Shown here one piece after another: positions 45,334 to 53,490 of a DNA stretch of 64,000 bases. Within the stretch, counting starts at the first letter, position 1. Each line of letters begins with the position of its first letter. The notes below the pieces were generated by a model, which was given only the letters and a program-made list of their open reading frames with translations, did not search any database and was not told the origin of the DNA. Location of the stretch: positions 62,001 through 126,000 of the forward strand of contig NZ_NNRJ01000051.1 of NCBI RefSeq assembly GCF_002252445.1, read 5' to 3'. The DNA is from Brucella thiophenivorans (GTDB lineage: Bacteria; Pseudomonadota; Alphaproteobacteria; Rhizobiales; Rhizobiaceae). The position numbers and the translations under genes were made by a program.

Positions 45334-46042
45334 CGGCTTGCCCCAGATAGATTGCGGCGACCCGGTCATCCTTAACGATGTCCTCGATCAAACCTTGCGC
45401 AAAGATTTTACCAAAATGCAGCACGGTAACTTGTTGTGCAATTTGTCGAACGAATGCCATGTCATGTTCAACAGCCAACACGGTCACGCCTTCGGCGTTC
45501 AATTTTTGAACCATTTCACCTGTGGCAAATGTTTCATCAGGCGTCATACCTGCTGTCGGCTCATCAAGAAGCAGCAATTCCGGTTCAAGACTGATCGCCA
45601 TTCCAATTTCCAGCCATTGTTTCTGGCCATGGCTGAGATTGCCTGCAAGTTTTGTGTTAGAATCCTCTAGCTGCAAGAAATCTAGAAGACGATTGATCTC
45701 CCGTTTGAGATCTGCGCCGCGATGCTTTCTTTGAACAGCAATTTCCAGATTTTGGTGCACACTTAGCTCTTTGAAGATTCCAGGCACCTGAAATTTTACG
45801 CTAATGCCTCGGTCAATTCTATCAAACGATTTCAATCGCGTAATCGTTTCACCTTTATAAATGACGTCACCTTTGCTTGGCAGATACTCGCCCAGAATGA
45901 GCCGGAAGAGGGTGCTTTTTCCTGCACCGTTTGGTCCGATCAAACAGTGAATTTCTCCCTTTTTAAGATGGAGGTTGACGTCATTGGTTACGTGCAATCC
46001 ACCGAAGCTTTTATGCAGGTTACGTGTTTCCAGAATATTCAT
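45326..46042 (-). CDS. branched-chain-type ABC ATPase 1 (UrtD/LivG-like)
   Basis: The protein of 238 residues has Walker A GPNGAGKSTLFRLILGEYLP, signature LSHGQKQWLEIGMAI (the SHGQKQWLE form is characteristic of UrtD), Walker B LLLLDEPTAGMTPDE and VEHDMAFVRQIA. It overlaps both neighbours (ATGA with the LivM-like permease, and with the second ATPase). The UrtD-like signature suggests urea or a small amide as substrate. Confidence 0.93.
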   Translation of the reverse strand: MNILETRNLHKSFGGLHVTNDVNLHLKKGEIHCLIGPNGAGKSTLFRLILGEYLPSKGDVIYKGETITRLKSFDRIDRGISVKFQVPGIFKELSVHQNLEIAVQRKHRGADLKREINRLLDFLQLEDSNTKLAGNLSHGQKQWLEIGMAISLEPELLLLDEPTAGMTPDETFATGEMVQKLNAEGVTVLAVEHDMAFVRQIAQQVTVLHFGKIFAQGLIEDIVKDDRVAAIYLGQADA

Positions 46043-47100
46043 TGTGCTGACCTCTTACGTTTGAAGGACAGAACACGCCCGACCAAATTTGCCAGACCAA
46101 GAACAATACCTTGTGGTGCAAGTAGTACCGTGAAAACAAGCAAAGCGCCCATTACGACCAACGCATATTGAGCGCCATAAATTGTCAGCGCCTGAAATCC
46201 TGCAAGAACAAGAAGTGTTCCAATCAACGTGGCAGTAATATCGCTACGACCGCCAACAGCTACCCAAACGATCGGCAGTGCAGCAGCTGTAATGCTCATG
46301 CTGGATGGTGTGATATATTGACCCCAAGCAGTGTAAAGAACGCCTGAAAGGCCAGCTAACATCGAACCTATTATAAACGCTGCCCACTGATAGATGCGAA
46401 CATCGTAGCCCAGCATCTCAGCACGCTGCGGATTTTCGCGAATAGCAACGAGAACATTGCCAAATGGCGAGTTGAGCAGAACTCGCAAAGCCAGGTAGAC
46501 CAGAACTACAAGGCCAAGAACAACATAGTAAAGTCCGATATCTGGATAGAGCGCAATATCACCACCGAACCAAGGTATCGTAATGGGCGGCATACCGCTC
46601 ATTCCGTTGAAACCGTTAAGACGTGCCTTGCCTATCGCCCATTCCGGGCCGGCGGTCTGCGCCATAAAACGCTCCAGTACAAGCGTTACCGAAAGAGTGA
46701 CAATGCCCAGAAAGACGCCAGTTATGCGTCCAAAAAACAGAAAATACCCGATGATTGCCGCAAACAGACCAGACAGAAGAATTGCCAATACCAAAGCTAT
46801 AATTGTAAGTCCGTAGGCATCTCCAATATTGATTGTCAGTACTCCATAGGCATAGCCAGCAACACCGAAGAAAGCTGTTTGCCCGAACGATAAAGCACCA
46901 CCATAGCCCCATATGAGACTGAGCCCCATTGCCATGAATGTCCAAATCAGGAAGTAGACATTGTTTCCGATGGTGTAACCATCAGAAAACATAGGGTAAA
47001 TGATTGCGAGCAAGACGACGGCAAAAAAGCCACTCCAGAAAAGGGGGCCTCTCCCCTTGGTTTGCGGGCCTTCGAGGTGCCCGAAGAGCTTAAATGCCAT
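46039..47100 (-). CDS. branched-chain-type ABC permease 2 (UrtC/LivM-like)
   Basis: The protein of 353 residues has about ten hydrophobic segments and the LivM/UrtC pattern (GLSLIWGYGGALSFGQTAFFG, GNVLVAIRENPQRAEMLGYD, GLSGVLYTAWGQYITPSSM). It is one half of the channel of the amide/urea-type importer. The stop overlaps the ATPase start and its start abuts the LivH-like gene. Confidence 0.93.
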   Translation of the reverse strand: MAFKLFGHLEGPQTKGRGPLFWSGFFAVVLLAIIYPMFSDGYTIGNNVYFLIWTFMAMGLSLIWGYGGALSFGQTAFFGVAGYAYGVLTINIGDAYGLTIIALVLAILLSGLFAAIIGYFLFFGRITGVFLGIVTLSVTLVLERFMAQTAGPEWAIGKARLNGFNGMSGMPPITIPWFGGDIALYPDIGLYYVVLGLVVLVYLALRVLLNSPFGNVLVAIRENPQRAEMLGYDVRIYQWAAFIIGSMLAGLSGVLYTAWGQYITPSSMSITAAALPIVWVAVGGRSDITATLIGTLLVLAGFQALTIYGAQYALVVMGALLVFTVLLAPQGIVLGLANLVGRVLSFKRKRSAQ

Positions 47101-47975
47101 TAACCTTTTCCTTTAATGAAAAGCCCTGACAGGCCATTTGGCAGCACACGGATAACAAGGATCACGGCCACGAGCAGGCCAATCTGTCCGAACAACTGGC
47201 CGTACACTGAAGTAAGAGTTGCTTTCACGACCGCTAGAATGGCGGCGGCGGGAGCGGTGCCTAGAAAGACATCAGCGCCTCCGACAACAACGGTTACGAA
47301 TGACTCCACGATGAAGCTTGAACCCATTGTAGGCACCAAGGTCATAGTCGGTGCATAAAGGCCGCCAGCTAGCCCGGCCAAACCAGCACCTAGACCGAAA
47401 GTCAGTGCATAAATGTAGTTAGTGTTCACGCCCAGCGATTTGGCCATTTCCGGGACCTGAATCGTCGCACGTGCTAGAATTCCAAAGCGAGTTTTGTTGA
47501 ACACGAGATAGAGAGCTGCGAGAATGGCGAGTGCTGCCAGCATCAAGACCACTCGGTAAAAGGAAAACGACAGAGCTCCCAGAGTGAACGAGCCCAATGG
47601 AGTGCCAATGCCCTGCATCGTTGAACCCAACAGGATAAGCGTTCCTTGTGTTGCAATAAGACTGATACCCCATGTCGCAACGATTGTATCAAGTGGTCGG
47701 CCATAGAGATGACGGATCACAAGTCGCTCGAGTAGCATACCGATGAGGCCTGCAACCAAGGCGCCGGTAAGTATGGCCAATGGCAGGGGGAGGCCGGCTT
47801 TTGTGGACATAACGGTCACATAGGCGCCGCACATGATAAACTCACCATGTGCGAGATTAATAACGCCCATCATGCCAAAGATAACGGCTAATCCGCATGC
47901 TGAGAGAACGAGGAAGGCGAACGTGTCGCCAAACTGATAAAAGGCAGCAAAAAGAGAGCCCAATAACTCCATCAT
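47100..47975 (-). CDS. branched-chain-type ABC permease 1 (UrtB/LivH-like)
   Basis: The protein of 291 residues contains the family blocks GLAVIFGMMGVINLAHGEFIM and GLGAGLAGLAGGLYAP, and about eight membrane helices. It pairs with the LivM-like permease. A 13-bp hairpin separates it from the binding-protein gene 65 bases upstream, which may set relative expression. Confidence 0.93.
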   Translation of the reverse strand: MMELLGSLFAAFYQFGDTFAFLVLSACGLAVIFGMMGVINLAHGEFIMCGAYVTVMSTKAGLPLPLAILTGALVAGLIGMLLERLVIRHLYGRPLDTIVATWGISLIATQGTLILLGSTMQGIGTPLGSFTLGALSFSFYRVVLMLAALAILAALYLVFNKTRFGILARATIQVPEMAKSLGVNTNYIYALTFGLGAGLAGLAGGLYAPTMTLVPTMGSSFIVESFVTVVVGGADVFLGTAPAAAILAVVKATLTSVYGQLFGQIGLLVAVILVIRVLPNGLSGLFIKGKG

Positions 47976-48002
47976 AGTAGTCCTTAATCGGGAGGTCTTT
48001 CG

Positions 48003-48035
48003 TCAACCGGCACACATAAAGTGTGTGCCGGTTGA
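48003..48035 (-). other. intercistronic hairpin after the amide-importer binding-protein gene
   Basis: A perfect 13-bp stem TCAACCGGCACAC / GTGTGCCGGTTGA with a 7-base loop lies between the binding-protein stop and the permease start. On the transcribed strand it is followed by CGAAAGACC, not a T-run, so it is more likely to stabilise the upstream message than to end transcription. Confidence 0.65.
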
Positions 48036-48039
48036 GACT

Positions 48040-49275
48040 TTACTGCTTCGAAGGGGGATTGGATGGTGTGTACTGTTCACCCGGATTGCTTTTGGTCAGG
48101 TCGCAACCGGCTTCACCCAACCAGTAAGGCTTCACATCATTCCAGACTTTCGGGAAAGAAACGCTGTGATCATCACCAACTTTGGCAAGATAAATGGTAT
48201 GCGAAATATGCTGGCTCTTGGGATCAAGACAGGTTTTTCCGGAAGGACCATCAAAGCAAACGTCGCCCTCGGCAATTATCTTGCGTAGGTCATCGCGTTT
48301 GGTTGACCCGCCGGCGCGCTCAACCATCTGTTTGTAGAGATTGACTGCAATGTAGGAATTGGCCGCTTCCTGGTTGATGTAGGGCTCATTCGGAAATTTG
48401 GCGTGGAAGCGCTCAATGAATTCCTTACTTGCTGGCGTGTCAACTTCTTCGATGTAGTTTGTCGTCACATGCATATTCGCAAGACTTGGCGGTGTGAAAC
48501 GCTTGTGTTCATAGCCCTGTCCCACATTGACCGATGAAGCCATAGGCAATTTCAGATTTGCTGAAGCGGCCTGTTCATAATAGGAAGCTTGCGCAGTTCC
48601 GACCAGCAAAGTCACGACAACATCGGGCTTGGCAGTCTGGATGTTCTGAATGGTCTGTGAGAATTGCGAAACGCCAAGCGGGATGAATTCCTCACCCACC
48701 ATATCGCCGCCATTCTCCTTGACAATTTCACGGACCCATTCAGCAGAAATCTGGCCGAAATTATAATCAGCAGCGATGGTGTAAACCTTCTTCCCATAGG
48801 TTTCCATCATCCAGGGAATGAGCGTCGAAAACTGCTGTTCCGGTACTGCGCCCGTAATGACCATGTTTGCGTCGCATACACCACCTTCATACTGGTTGTT
48901 ATAAAAGGCAAAGCCGTCAAACTGGCGTACGATTGGTCGATAAGCCTCTCGGGACGCCGATGAAAAGCCTGCGAAAATTACATCGACCTTATCGCGTTGA
49001 AGCGCACGGCGTGTGAATTCCTGGAACCGCGTATTGTCTGACTGCGTGTCGTAAATGACCAGCTCAATCGGACGCCCTGCAATACCACCTTTTGCATTGA
49101 TTTCTTCGGTCGCAAGCTGGATCGCATGGACCTTCCCGATTACAGGGACGACGAACTCGCCAGATTGGTCTTCCAGAACACCGATTTTAATCGGCTCCTG
49201 AGCATGTGCTGCACTGGAAAAAAGCGCAAGCGTTCCCGTTACCGCAAGTACTGCGGTTTTTGTAATCATAGACAT
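48040..49275 (-). CDS. amide/urea-type ABC importer binding protein (UrtA/FmdD-like)
   Basis: The protein of 411 residues has a Sec signal peptide (TKTAVLAVTGTLALFSSAAHA, cleavage near 25) and a type-I periplasmic-binding fold beginning EPIKIGVLEDQSGEFVVPVI. The region EINAKGGIAGRPIELVIYD and the later YTIAADYNFGQISAEW fit the urea/short-amide-binding branch of the family. It follows the ANTAR gene by 19 bases and precedes the four membrane and ATPase subunits. Confidence 0.9.
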   Translation of the reverse strand: MSMITKTAVLAVTGTLALFSSAAHAQEPIKIGVLEDQSGEFVVPVIGKVHAIQLATEEINAKGGIAGRPIELVIYDTQSDNTRFQEFTRRALQRDKVDVIFAGFSSASREAYRPIVRQFDGFAFYNNQYEGGVCDANMVITGAVPEQQFSTLIPWMMETYGKKVYTIAADYNFGQISAEWVREIVKENGGDMVGEEFIPLGVSQFSQTIQNIQTAKPDVVVTLLVGTAQASYYEQAASANLKLPMASSVNVGQGYEHKRFTPPSLANMHVTTNYIEEVDTPASKEFIERFHAKFPNEPYINQEAANSYIAVNLYKQMVERAGGSTKRDDLRKIIAEGDVCFDGPSGKTCLDPKSQHISHTIYLAKVGDDHSVSFPKVWNDVKPYWLGEAGCDLTKSNPGEQYTPSNPPSKQ

Positions 49276-49294
49276 TTCTTATTCTCCTCGGAGG

Positions 49295-49945
49295 TTATTT
49301 CGCGATCGTTGACCTTTGAGTGGTTTCTGTTTCGCGGTCCTTCACCCTCATTAGTTCGCTGATGAAGTGTTCTGCGTATGTTTCAACATTCATTCGCGCT
49401 TTCATGCTTTCTTTGCGAAGAATGTTGTAGGCCTCGTCGTCACAAACATTGTGACAACGCATAATCTCTACAATTGCTTTAATCAGACTCCGACGTTGCA
49501 ATCGGCGCATTTCGTGGAGAGCAATCGTCGTCTCCATCTGCTGCCTCTGCTGATAGGAATTAATGCCAAGAACAATTGCGGAATAGACAATGGAACCGTA
49601 AACAGGCTTACGTAAAAAGGCAGTGGCGCCTGACTGCACAAGTCCCTTCAAACGACTGGGAGCTTCAACACCGACTAACCCAATGATCGGTACGCAAGCC
49701 AAGCCGCTGACAGAACTGACAGGCAGCGAGAGCGGGCTGTCCAGATCACCATCTACAAACAGAACATCACGATCGACATTTAGTTCCGATTCTAAGAGAC
49801 CAGCACGGTCCTCTTTCAGAGGTACATATGACGGACTCAAACCGAGTTTTGGTAAGGTCGAATCCAAGGCACTAATCGCTCTGAAATCACGGGAGATGAT
49901 GATCCCTCGGCGGTTGTTGAAATTCTGTATGAAGCGGTTGCTCAT
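49295..49945 (-). CDS. amiR: ANTAR-domain antitermination regulator (AmiR-like)
   Basis: The protein of 216 residues has an N-terminal pseudo-receiver (RGIIISRDFRAISALDSTL, VLFVDGDLDSPLSL), a coiled-coil linker (SYQQRQQMETTIALHEMRRL) and a C-terminal ANTAR helical domain (RRSLIKAIVEIMRCHNVCDD, EAYNILRKESMKARMN). ANTAR proteins bind paired hexaloop RNA hairpins and stop leader terminators from forming. The receiver does not show a normal phosphorylation pocket, as in AmiR, which is controlled by AmiC rather than by a kinase. Its start overlaps the amiC stop (ATGA). Confidence 0.92.
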   Translation of the reverse strand: MSNRFIQNFNNRRGIIISRDFRAISALDSTLPKLGLSPSYVPLKEDRAGLLESELNVDRDVLFVDGDLDSPLSLPVSSVSGLACVPIIGLVGVEAPSRLKGLVQSGATAFLRKPVYGSIVYSAIVLGINSYQQRQQMETTIALHEMRRLQRRSLIKAIVEIMRCHNVCDDEAYNILRKESMKARMNVETYAEHFISELMRVKDRETETTQRSTIAK

Positions 49946-51102
49946 CGTACAACCCTCAAACTAGCCTGGCCTATTGAAGTGAGGGCTAGGCTATCTGCTG
50001 ATACGAGATAGGGATCTGGTCGGACAGGTTCTGGTGCCTCGATAAGCACCTGAAATTCGGCATCTCGCGTCGATAGTCCTATGCGGGGTGTGAGATAGGC
50101 ATGATGGGTTTCGGGGTCTATTGTTACAAGTCCTTGAGGTGCCTGTAACTGCATTCCTGCAACAGCGTTTCTGACCAGTATAGGATCGATTGATTTAGCT
50201 GCAGAAATCGCTCTTCCGAGCATGAGAGTAGCAATATAGGCAGCTTCGCCTTCTGCTGCGGGTGGCGGACCTTCCGGAAACGCCTGATTGTACTCGGCTA
50301 CGAAGCAACGATTCTCAGGATTGGTCAGAGTGGAGAAATAAACTGAAGAGCTGATATGCCCATCTCTGCATTCGGGTATTATCTCGGTCAGATCGGGTTC
50401 AGAAAGATTGCAACTGGCGATTGGGAACCGTTCGGTTTGATTGATGCCACGTGCCTCGCATGCGCGTCGAAACTGTTCGAAAAAGGCGTAGGAGGAGTCA
50501 CCAATCAATGCATTGAATATAAAGTCAGGCTCTTCTTCGAAGATGGTTTCAATGATTTTTTGAAGATCAGTCTCACCTACGCCGAGATAGCGCTCAGCCA
50601 GAACAATACCTTTTCTTACGTGGACATATTCACGCAGGACGCGGATGCTTTCCCAACCCCAAATATAGTTGGAGCCAACGCAAAATGTTTTGCGACCGTA
50701 TCTTGTTAGAAGGTAATCCATCAATGGAGACATGTGATGGTTGGGCGAAGCACCCGTGTAGATTACGTTTGGGGAACTTTCGAACCCTTCATAATGGGAT
50801 GGATGCCAGAGCTGCGCGTCATACTTCTCAAAAAGCGGGATGACTTCCTTTCGGCTGGATGATGTATAGCAACCGACGACATGACGAATTCCGGAATCGA
50901 TCATCTTTTTGGTCGCGACCGAATATTCTTCCAAATCACCACCTGGATTGTAATGCACCGGCTCCAGAGTTGTTCCCAACTCAATGTCAGCATTTATTTG
51001 AGCGCAAGCAAGCAGGGTTCCGTTCAAGATCGCACGTCCAACGGCTGCGTAAGCACCAGTTGTCGAAATCAATATGCCGATCTTGCAAGTCAGCTCACCC
51101 AT
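49942..51102 (-). CDS. amiC: AmiC-like cytoplasmic amide sensor
   Basis: The protein of 386 residues has the type-I periplasmic-binding fold (KIGILISTTGAYAAVGRAIL, VVGCYTSSSRKEVIPLFEKY, GSNYIWGWESIRVLREYV) but no signal peptide, as expected for AmiC, which binds amides in the cytoplasm and releases AmiR. It is the first gene of the operon, unlike in Pseudomonas aeruginosa where amiE comes first. GAGGTG precedes its ATG. The leader terminator lies only about 20 bases upstream. Confidence 0.92.
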   Translation of the reverse strand: MGELTCKIGILISTTGAYAAVGRAILNGTLLACAQINADIELGTTLEPVHYNPGGDLEEYSVATKKMIDSGIRHVVGCYTSSSRKEVIPLFEKYDAQLWHPSHYEGFESSPNVIYTGASPNHHMSPLMDYLLTRYGRKTFCVGSNYIWGWESIRVLREYVHVRKGIVLAERYLGVGETDLQKIIETIFEEEPDFIFNALIGDSSYAFFEQFRRACEARGINQTERFPIASCNLSEPDLTEIIPECRDGHISSSVYFSTLTNPENRCFVAEYNQAFPEGPPPAAEGEAAYIATLMLGRAISAAKSIDPILVRNAVAGMQLQAPQGLVTIDPETHHAYLTPRIGLSTRDAEFQVLIEAPEPVRPDPYLVSADSLALTSIGQASLRVVR

Positions 51103-51119
51103 TTCACCTCACAAACGAC

Positions 51120-51149
51120 AAAAATCCCGCCAACACGATGTGTTGCGGG
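51120..51149 (-). terminator. leader intrinsic terminator upstream of amiC
   Basis: On the minus strand the sequence reads CCCGCAACAC-ATC-GTGTTGGCGGG and then ATTTTTG. This gives a GC-rich stem of about ten pairs with one bulged G, then a U-run, 18 bases before the amiC ATG. Its 5' arm overlaps the 3' arm of leader hairpin P2, so the two cannot form together. Confidence 0.8.
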
Positions 51150-51214
51150 CTTCATTGCCACCACGTTCCCTTAGATTGTTTTTCTACGCATATATCGGCA
51201 ACGTTGCCTTGCGT
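51148..51214 (-). promoter_or_regulatory. tandem hexaloop hairpins, candidate ANTAR antitermination target
   Basis: On the minus strand, hairpin P1 (51186-51214) has outer arms ACGCA/TGCGT and an inner GGC-AACGTT-GCC. Hairpin P2 (51148-51159) is GGC-AATGAA-GCC. Both loops are six bases with A at position 1 and G at position 4, the pattern described for ANTAR target RNAs. P2 uses the GCCC that begins the terminator stem. The core stems are short (3 bp, with P1 extended), so this is a candidate until folded and tested. Confidence 0.65.
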
Positions 51215-51221
51215 TTCGAGC

Positions 51222-51250
51222 ATACAACAAACTTTTGGTGATCCTGTCAA
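51222..51250 (-). promoter_or_regulatory. candidate sigma-70 promoter of the amide operon
   Basis: On the minus strand TTGACA (51245-51250) is followed after 17 bases by TTGTAT (51222-51227). Initiation about 7 bases further would place the RNA start at the first base of leader hairpin P1, giving a leader of about 110 bases before amiC. Confidence 0.55.
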
Positions 51251-51999
51251 GCGGTCAATAGATTCTCTTTAATTGATTGTCTTCTTTCGCTGTGTTGATG
51301 AGATCCGTTTGGAGGCTTAACTTTTAATATATGTTTGCTAATTCATTTTTTGGAGGGCGTGATAGATCCGTTGTAAGATATCTTGTTTTGGCTGTAACAA
51401 CTTGATTTAAGGTAATTACAACCTCAATCATGTGCGCATTCGCAGATGAGTTTAGTTCCCCTGACTGGAGGTATTGCGCAAACCTTAGGAAAGTTACTAT
51501 CGGAAACCGCATCCTGAGGAGTGCGGGCGCACATATGGCAAAAGCTGACTTTTGCCATATGTTCAGCCGGGGATATGTAAAAGCGTGGTAAATTCGTGCA
51601 GTTTGTACGGTTAACCAGAGCAATAATTATTTTCATCTTCTTTCAGTTTTTCGAGATGAAATTACACTTCATCGTAGCGCCTAAATTTTATAATAAAAGA
51701 ATGCGATGATAATATTTTCGGATATTTCAATAATTTAGATATTTTGAAACAAAGTTAACTGAATTATATATCAAGGTTGTACTAAATTAGAGAGTAAACA
51801 TTAAATATTAAAAAACCACGGTAGCGGGGGCAGGACCGGAGCTGCGCCTCAATAGATTATAATTAATATTATTTGCTCAATCATGATGACACATTCCAAA
51901 AAAAGACAATAATATAAGTCGTATTTACTTTATATCAATTTTGATGTTTTCCCTGACTGGCAAATCTTTTTTCGAAGGCCGCTTCAACAGCTGAGGCTT
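51251..51999. other. AT-rich intergenic region with palindrome copy 3
   Basis: About 750 bases with no supportable gene. It holds palindrome copy 3 (51531-51562) and a strongly AT-rich tract at about 51640-51960. A minus-strand open frame at 51324-51623 reads through the palindrome and has no start signal or motif, and was not called. Confidence 0.55.
51531..51562. repeat. dispersed palindrome, copy 3 of 3
   Basis: A perfect 14-bp inverted repeat ACATATGGCAAAAG / CTTTTGCCATATGT around the loop CTGA. It lies in the long intergenic region upstream of the amide operon, here not between convergent genes. Confidence 0.82.
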
Positions 52000-52266
52000 T
52001 TAGGTCTGCTTTGGCTTTCTGCCTGCTTTAAGCCCCTTTGGCTTTTCTGCGTCCGGTTGTGGCTCTACGAAGAGTGCTGATACAGGCACATTTAGCGCTG
52101 TTGCCATCGCCTCGAGCGTTGAAACGGTAACATTTTCCATGCCGCGCTCAACTCGACCGACATATGATCGATCGATTTGAGCTTCGAGCGCCAATCGCTC
52201 CTGCGAAAGGCCACGTTCAGAGCGAATATATCGCAAGTTCCAGCCAATGATTTTTTTAACATCCAT
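52000..52266 (-). CDS. XRE-family DNA-binding protein
   Basis: The protein of about 88 residues is a single helix-turn-helix of the Cro/C1 type (NLRYIRSERGLSQERLALEA, IDRSYVGRVERGMENVTVST, LEAMATALNVPVSALFVEP) with a Lys-rich tail (KPKGLKAGRKPKQT). The ATG at 52266 is preferred to the upstream GTG at 52272. Such small solitary regulators often accompany mobile DNA or restriction systems, but no partner is seen here. Confidence 0.85.
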   Translation of the reverse strand: MDVKKIIGWNLRYIRSERGLSQERLALEAQIDRSYVGRVERGMENVTVSTLEAMATALNVPVSALFVEPQPDAEKPKGLKAGRKPKQT

Positions 52267-52442
52267 GATCACGCAGCAATCATATTGACGGCCTGTTAAT
52301 CGACGGACTGTTGATCTCCTATTTAATATTTGCTATGCTTGAGCTAACGGCACCCCTTTGCAGTTCGCAAAACAAAGGGCGTGCCGTTTCTCACATTTGG
52401 GTGTCATTAGGGGGATTTCATACACTATACTATACCGATGCA

Positions 52443-52955
52443 ATGCGCAACTATGCCGTGTTTTCAGGGCGCGCCAGCCGTTCGCAATACTGGTTTTTCA
52501 GCCAAGCGTTTTTCATTATGCTCGTGGTGGCTATGGTCATCGACCAAACGGTTGGCGACACAACGCGCAATGAGCCTGCAGGGCTTTTCACGGCGATTGT
52601 TTACTTGGCGCATTTACTGCCAGCCATTGCAATCACTGTCAGGCGCTTGCACGACACCGATCGGTCGGGCTGGTGGATCTTGGCAGGGTTCGTGCCACTC
52701 ATCGGTCAAATTGCGCTGCTGGTTTTCATGTGCTCGCCATCAACACCACTCGCAAACCGCTTTGGCAGTAATTTTGCTGACAATGCCACTGCGAAACTGA
52801 CGTCAAACCAGCACGGCATTGCGCCATCGAATGCCACTGCTGCTGCACCACTCGATCAGCTTGAAAAAATCGCCTCACTTCGTGCTTCTGGGGCTATTGA
52901 TGAAGATGAGTTCAAACAGCTCAAAGCGAATGTGATTTCGCGCCCATCACATTGA
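52443..52955 (+). CDS. DUF805 membrane protein with C-terminal SHOCT domain
   Basis: The protein of about 170 residues begins MRNYAVFSGRASRSQYWFFS, the typical DUF805 opening, followed by membrane segments (AFFIMLVVAMVID, GLFTAIVYLAHLLPAIAITV, GWWILAGFVPLIGQIALLVF). The C-terminal LDQLEKIASLRASGAIDEDE is a SHOCT domain (short C-terminal, oligomerisation). An upstream frame to 52311 is possible but the DUF805 start at 52443 fits the family better. Function unknown. Confidence 0.8.
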   Translation: MRNYAVFSGRASRSQYWFFSQAFFIMLVVAMVIDQTVGDTTRNEPAGLFTAIVYLAHLLPAIAITVRRLHDTDRSGWWILAGFVPLIGQIALLVFMCSPSTPLANRFGSNFADNATAKLTSNQHGIAPSNATAAAPLDQLEKIASLRASGAIDEDEFKQLKANVISRPSH

Positions 52956-52988
52956 GCTTGTGTCATGGGGGAGTTTATCAGGATACTG

Positions 52989-53010
52989 CAGCGGCTTTTG
53001 CCGCTGTTCT
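52989..53010 (+). terminator. probable terminator after the DUF805 gene
   Basis: A perfect 7-bp GC-rich stem CAGCGGC-TTTT-GCCGCTG lies 34 bases after the DUF805 stop and is followed by TTCT. The U-run is short, so efficiency is uncertain. Confidence 0.5.
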
Positions 53011-53118
53011 GCATTGCAGTAACATCGGGTCTGATTTTACCTAGGTCGCACACTCATAAACTGGGTTTTCAAATTGGTCTGATTTTGATTCACTGAAGCC
53101 TTGATTTGGAGGCTTCTC

Positions 53119-53490
53119 ATGACCCGTCGCCGGTTTGATCTCACCGATATCGAGTGGAATGTTATTCAACCATTGTTGCCGAATAAGCCGCGCGGCGTAC
53201 CCCGCGTTGACGACCGTCGGGTGATCAACGGCATCTTGTGGCGGTTTCGGACAGGCTCGCCTTGGGCAGAGGTTCCGGATCGATATGGTCCGTATACCAC
53301 ATGCTACAACCGGTTTGTGCGATGGCGAAAGGCCGGTGTCTGGGATCATGTTCTGGGCGAGATTTCTAAAGCTTTCGATGGCGATATCGTCATGATCGAC
53401 AGCTCCTGTATCCGTGTTCATCAACATGCGGCGACGGGAAAAAGGGGGATCAAGACGATGGCTGCATGGGACGTTCCCGTGGCGGCCTGA
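53119..53490 (+). CDS. IS427-type transposase, first frame
   Basis: The first frame (MTRRRFDLTDIEWNVIQPLL) holds the DUF4096/helix-turn-helix part and the first catalytic Asp (DIVMIDSSCIRVHQHAA). The run GGAAAAAGGGGG near 53439-53450 is a slippery site: a -1 shift there changes the reading to ...GKKGDQDDGCMGRSRGG, the form normally seen in the family. Without the shift this frame ends at 53490 as a truncated product. The ATG at 53119 is preferred to a longer upstream frame. Confidence 0.85.
   Translation: MTRRRFDLTDIEWNVIQPLLPNKPRGVPRVDDRRVINGILWRFRTGSPWAEVPDRYGPYTTCYNRFVRWRKAGVWDHVLGEISKAFDGDIVMIDSSCIRVHQHAATGKRGIKTMAAWDVPVAA

Noticed and set aside
51324..51623. 99-residue minus-strand open frame upstream of the amide operon
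   Set aside because: Reads through the palindrome, lacks a start signal and known motif, and lies in otherwise AT-rich intergenic DNA.
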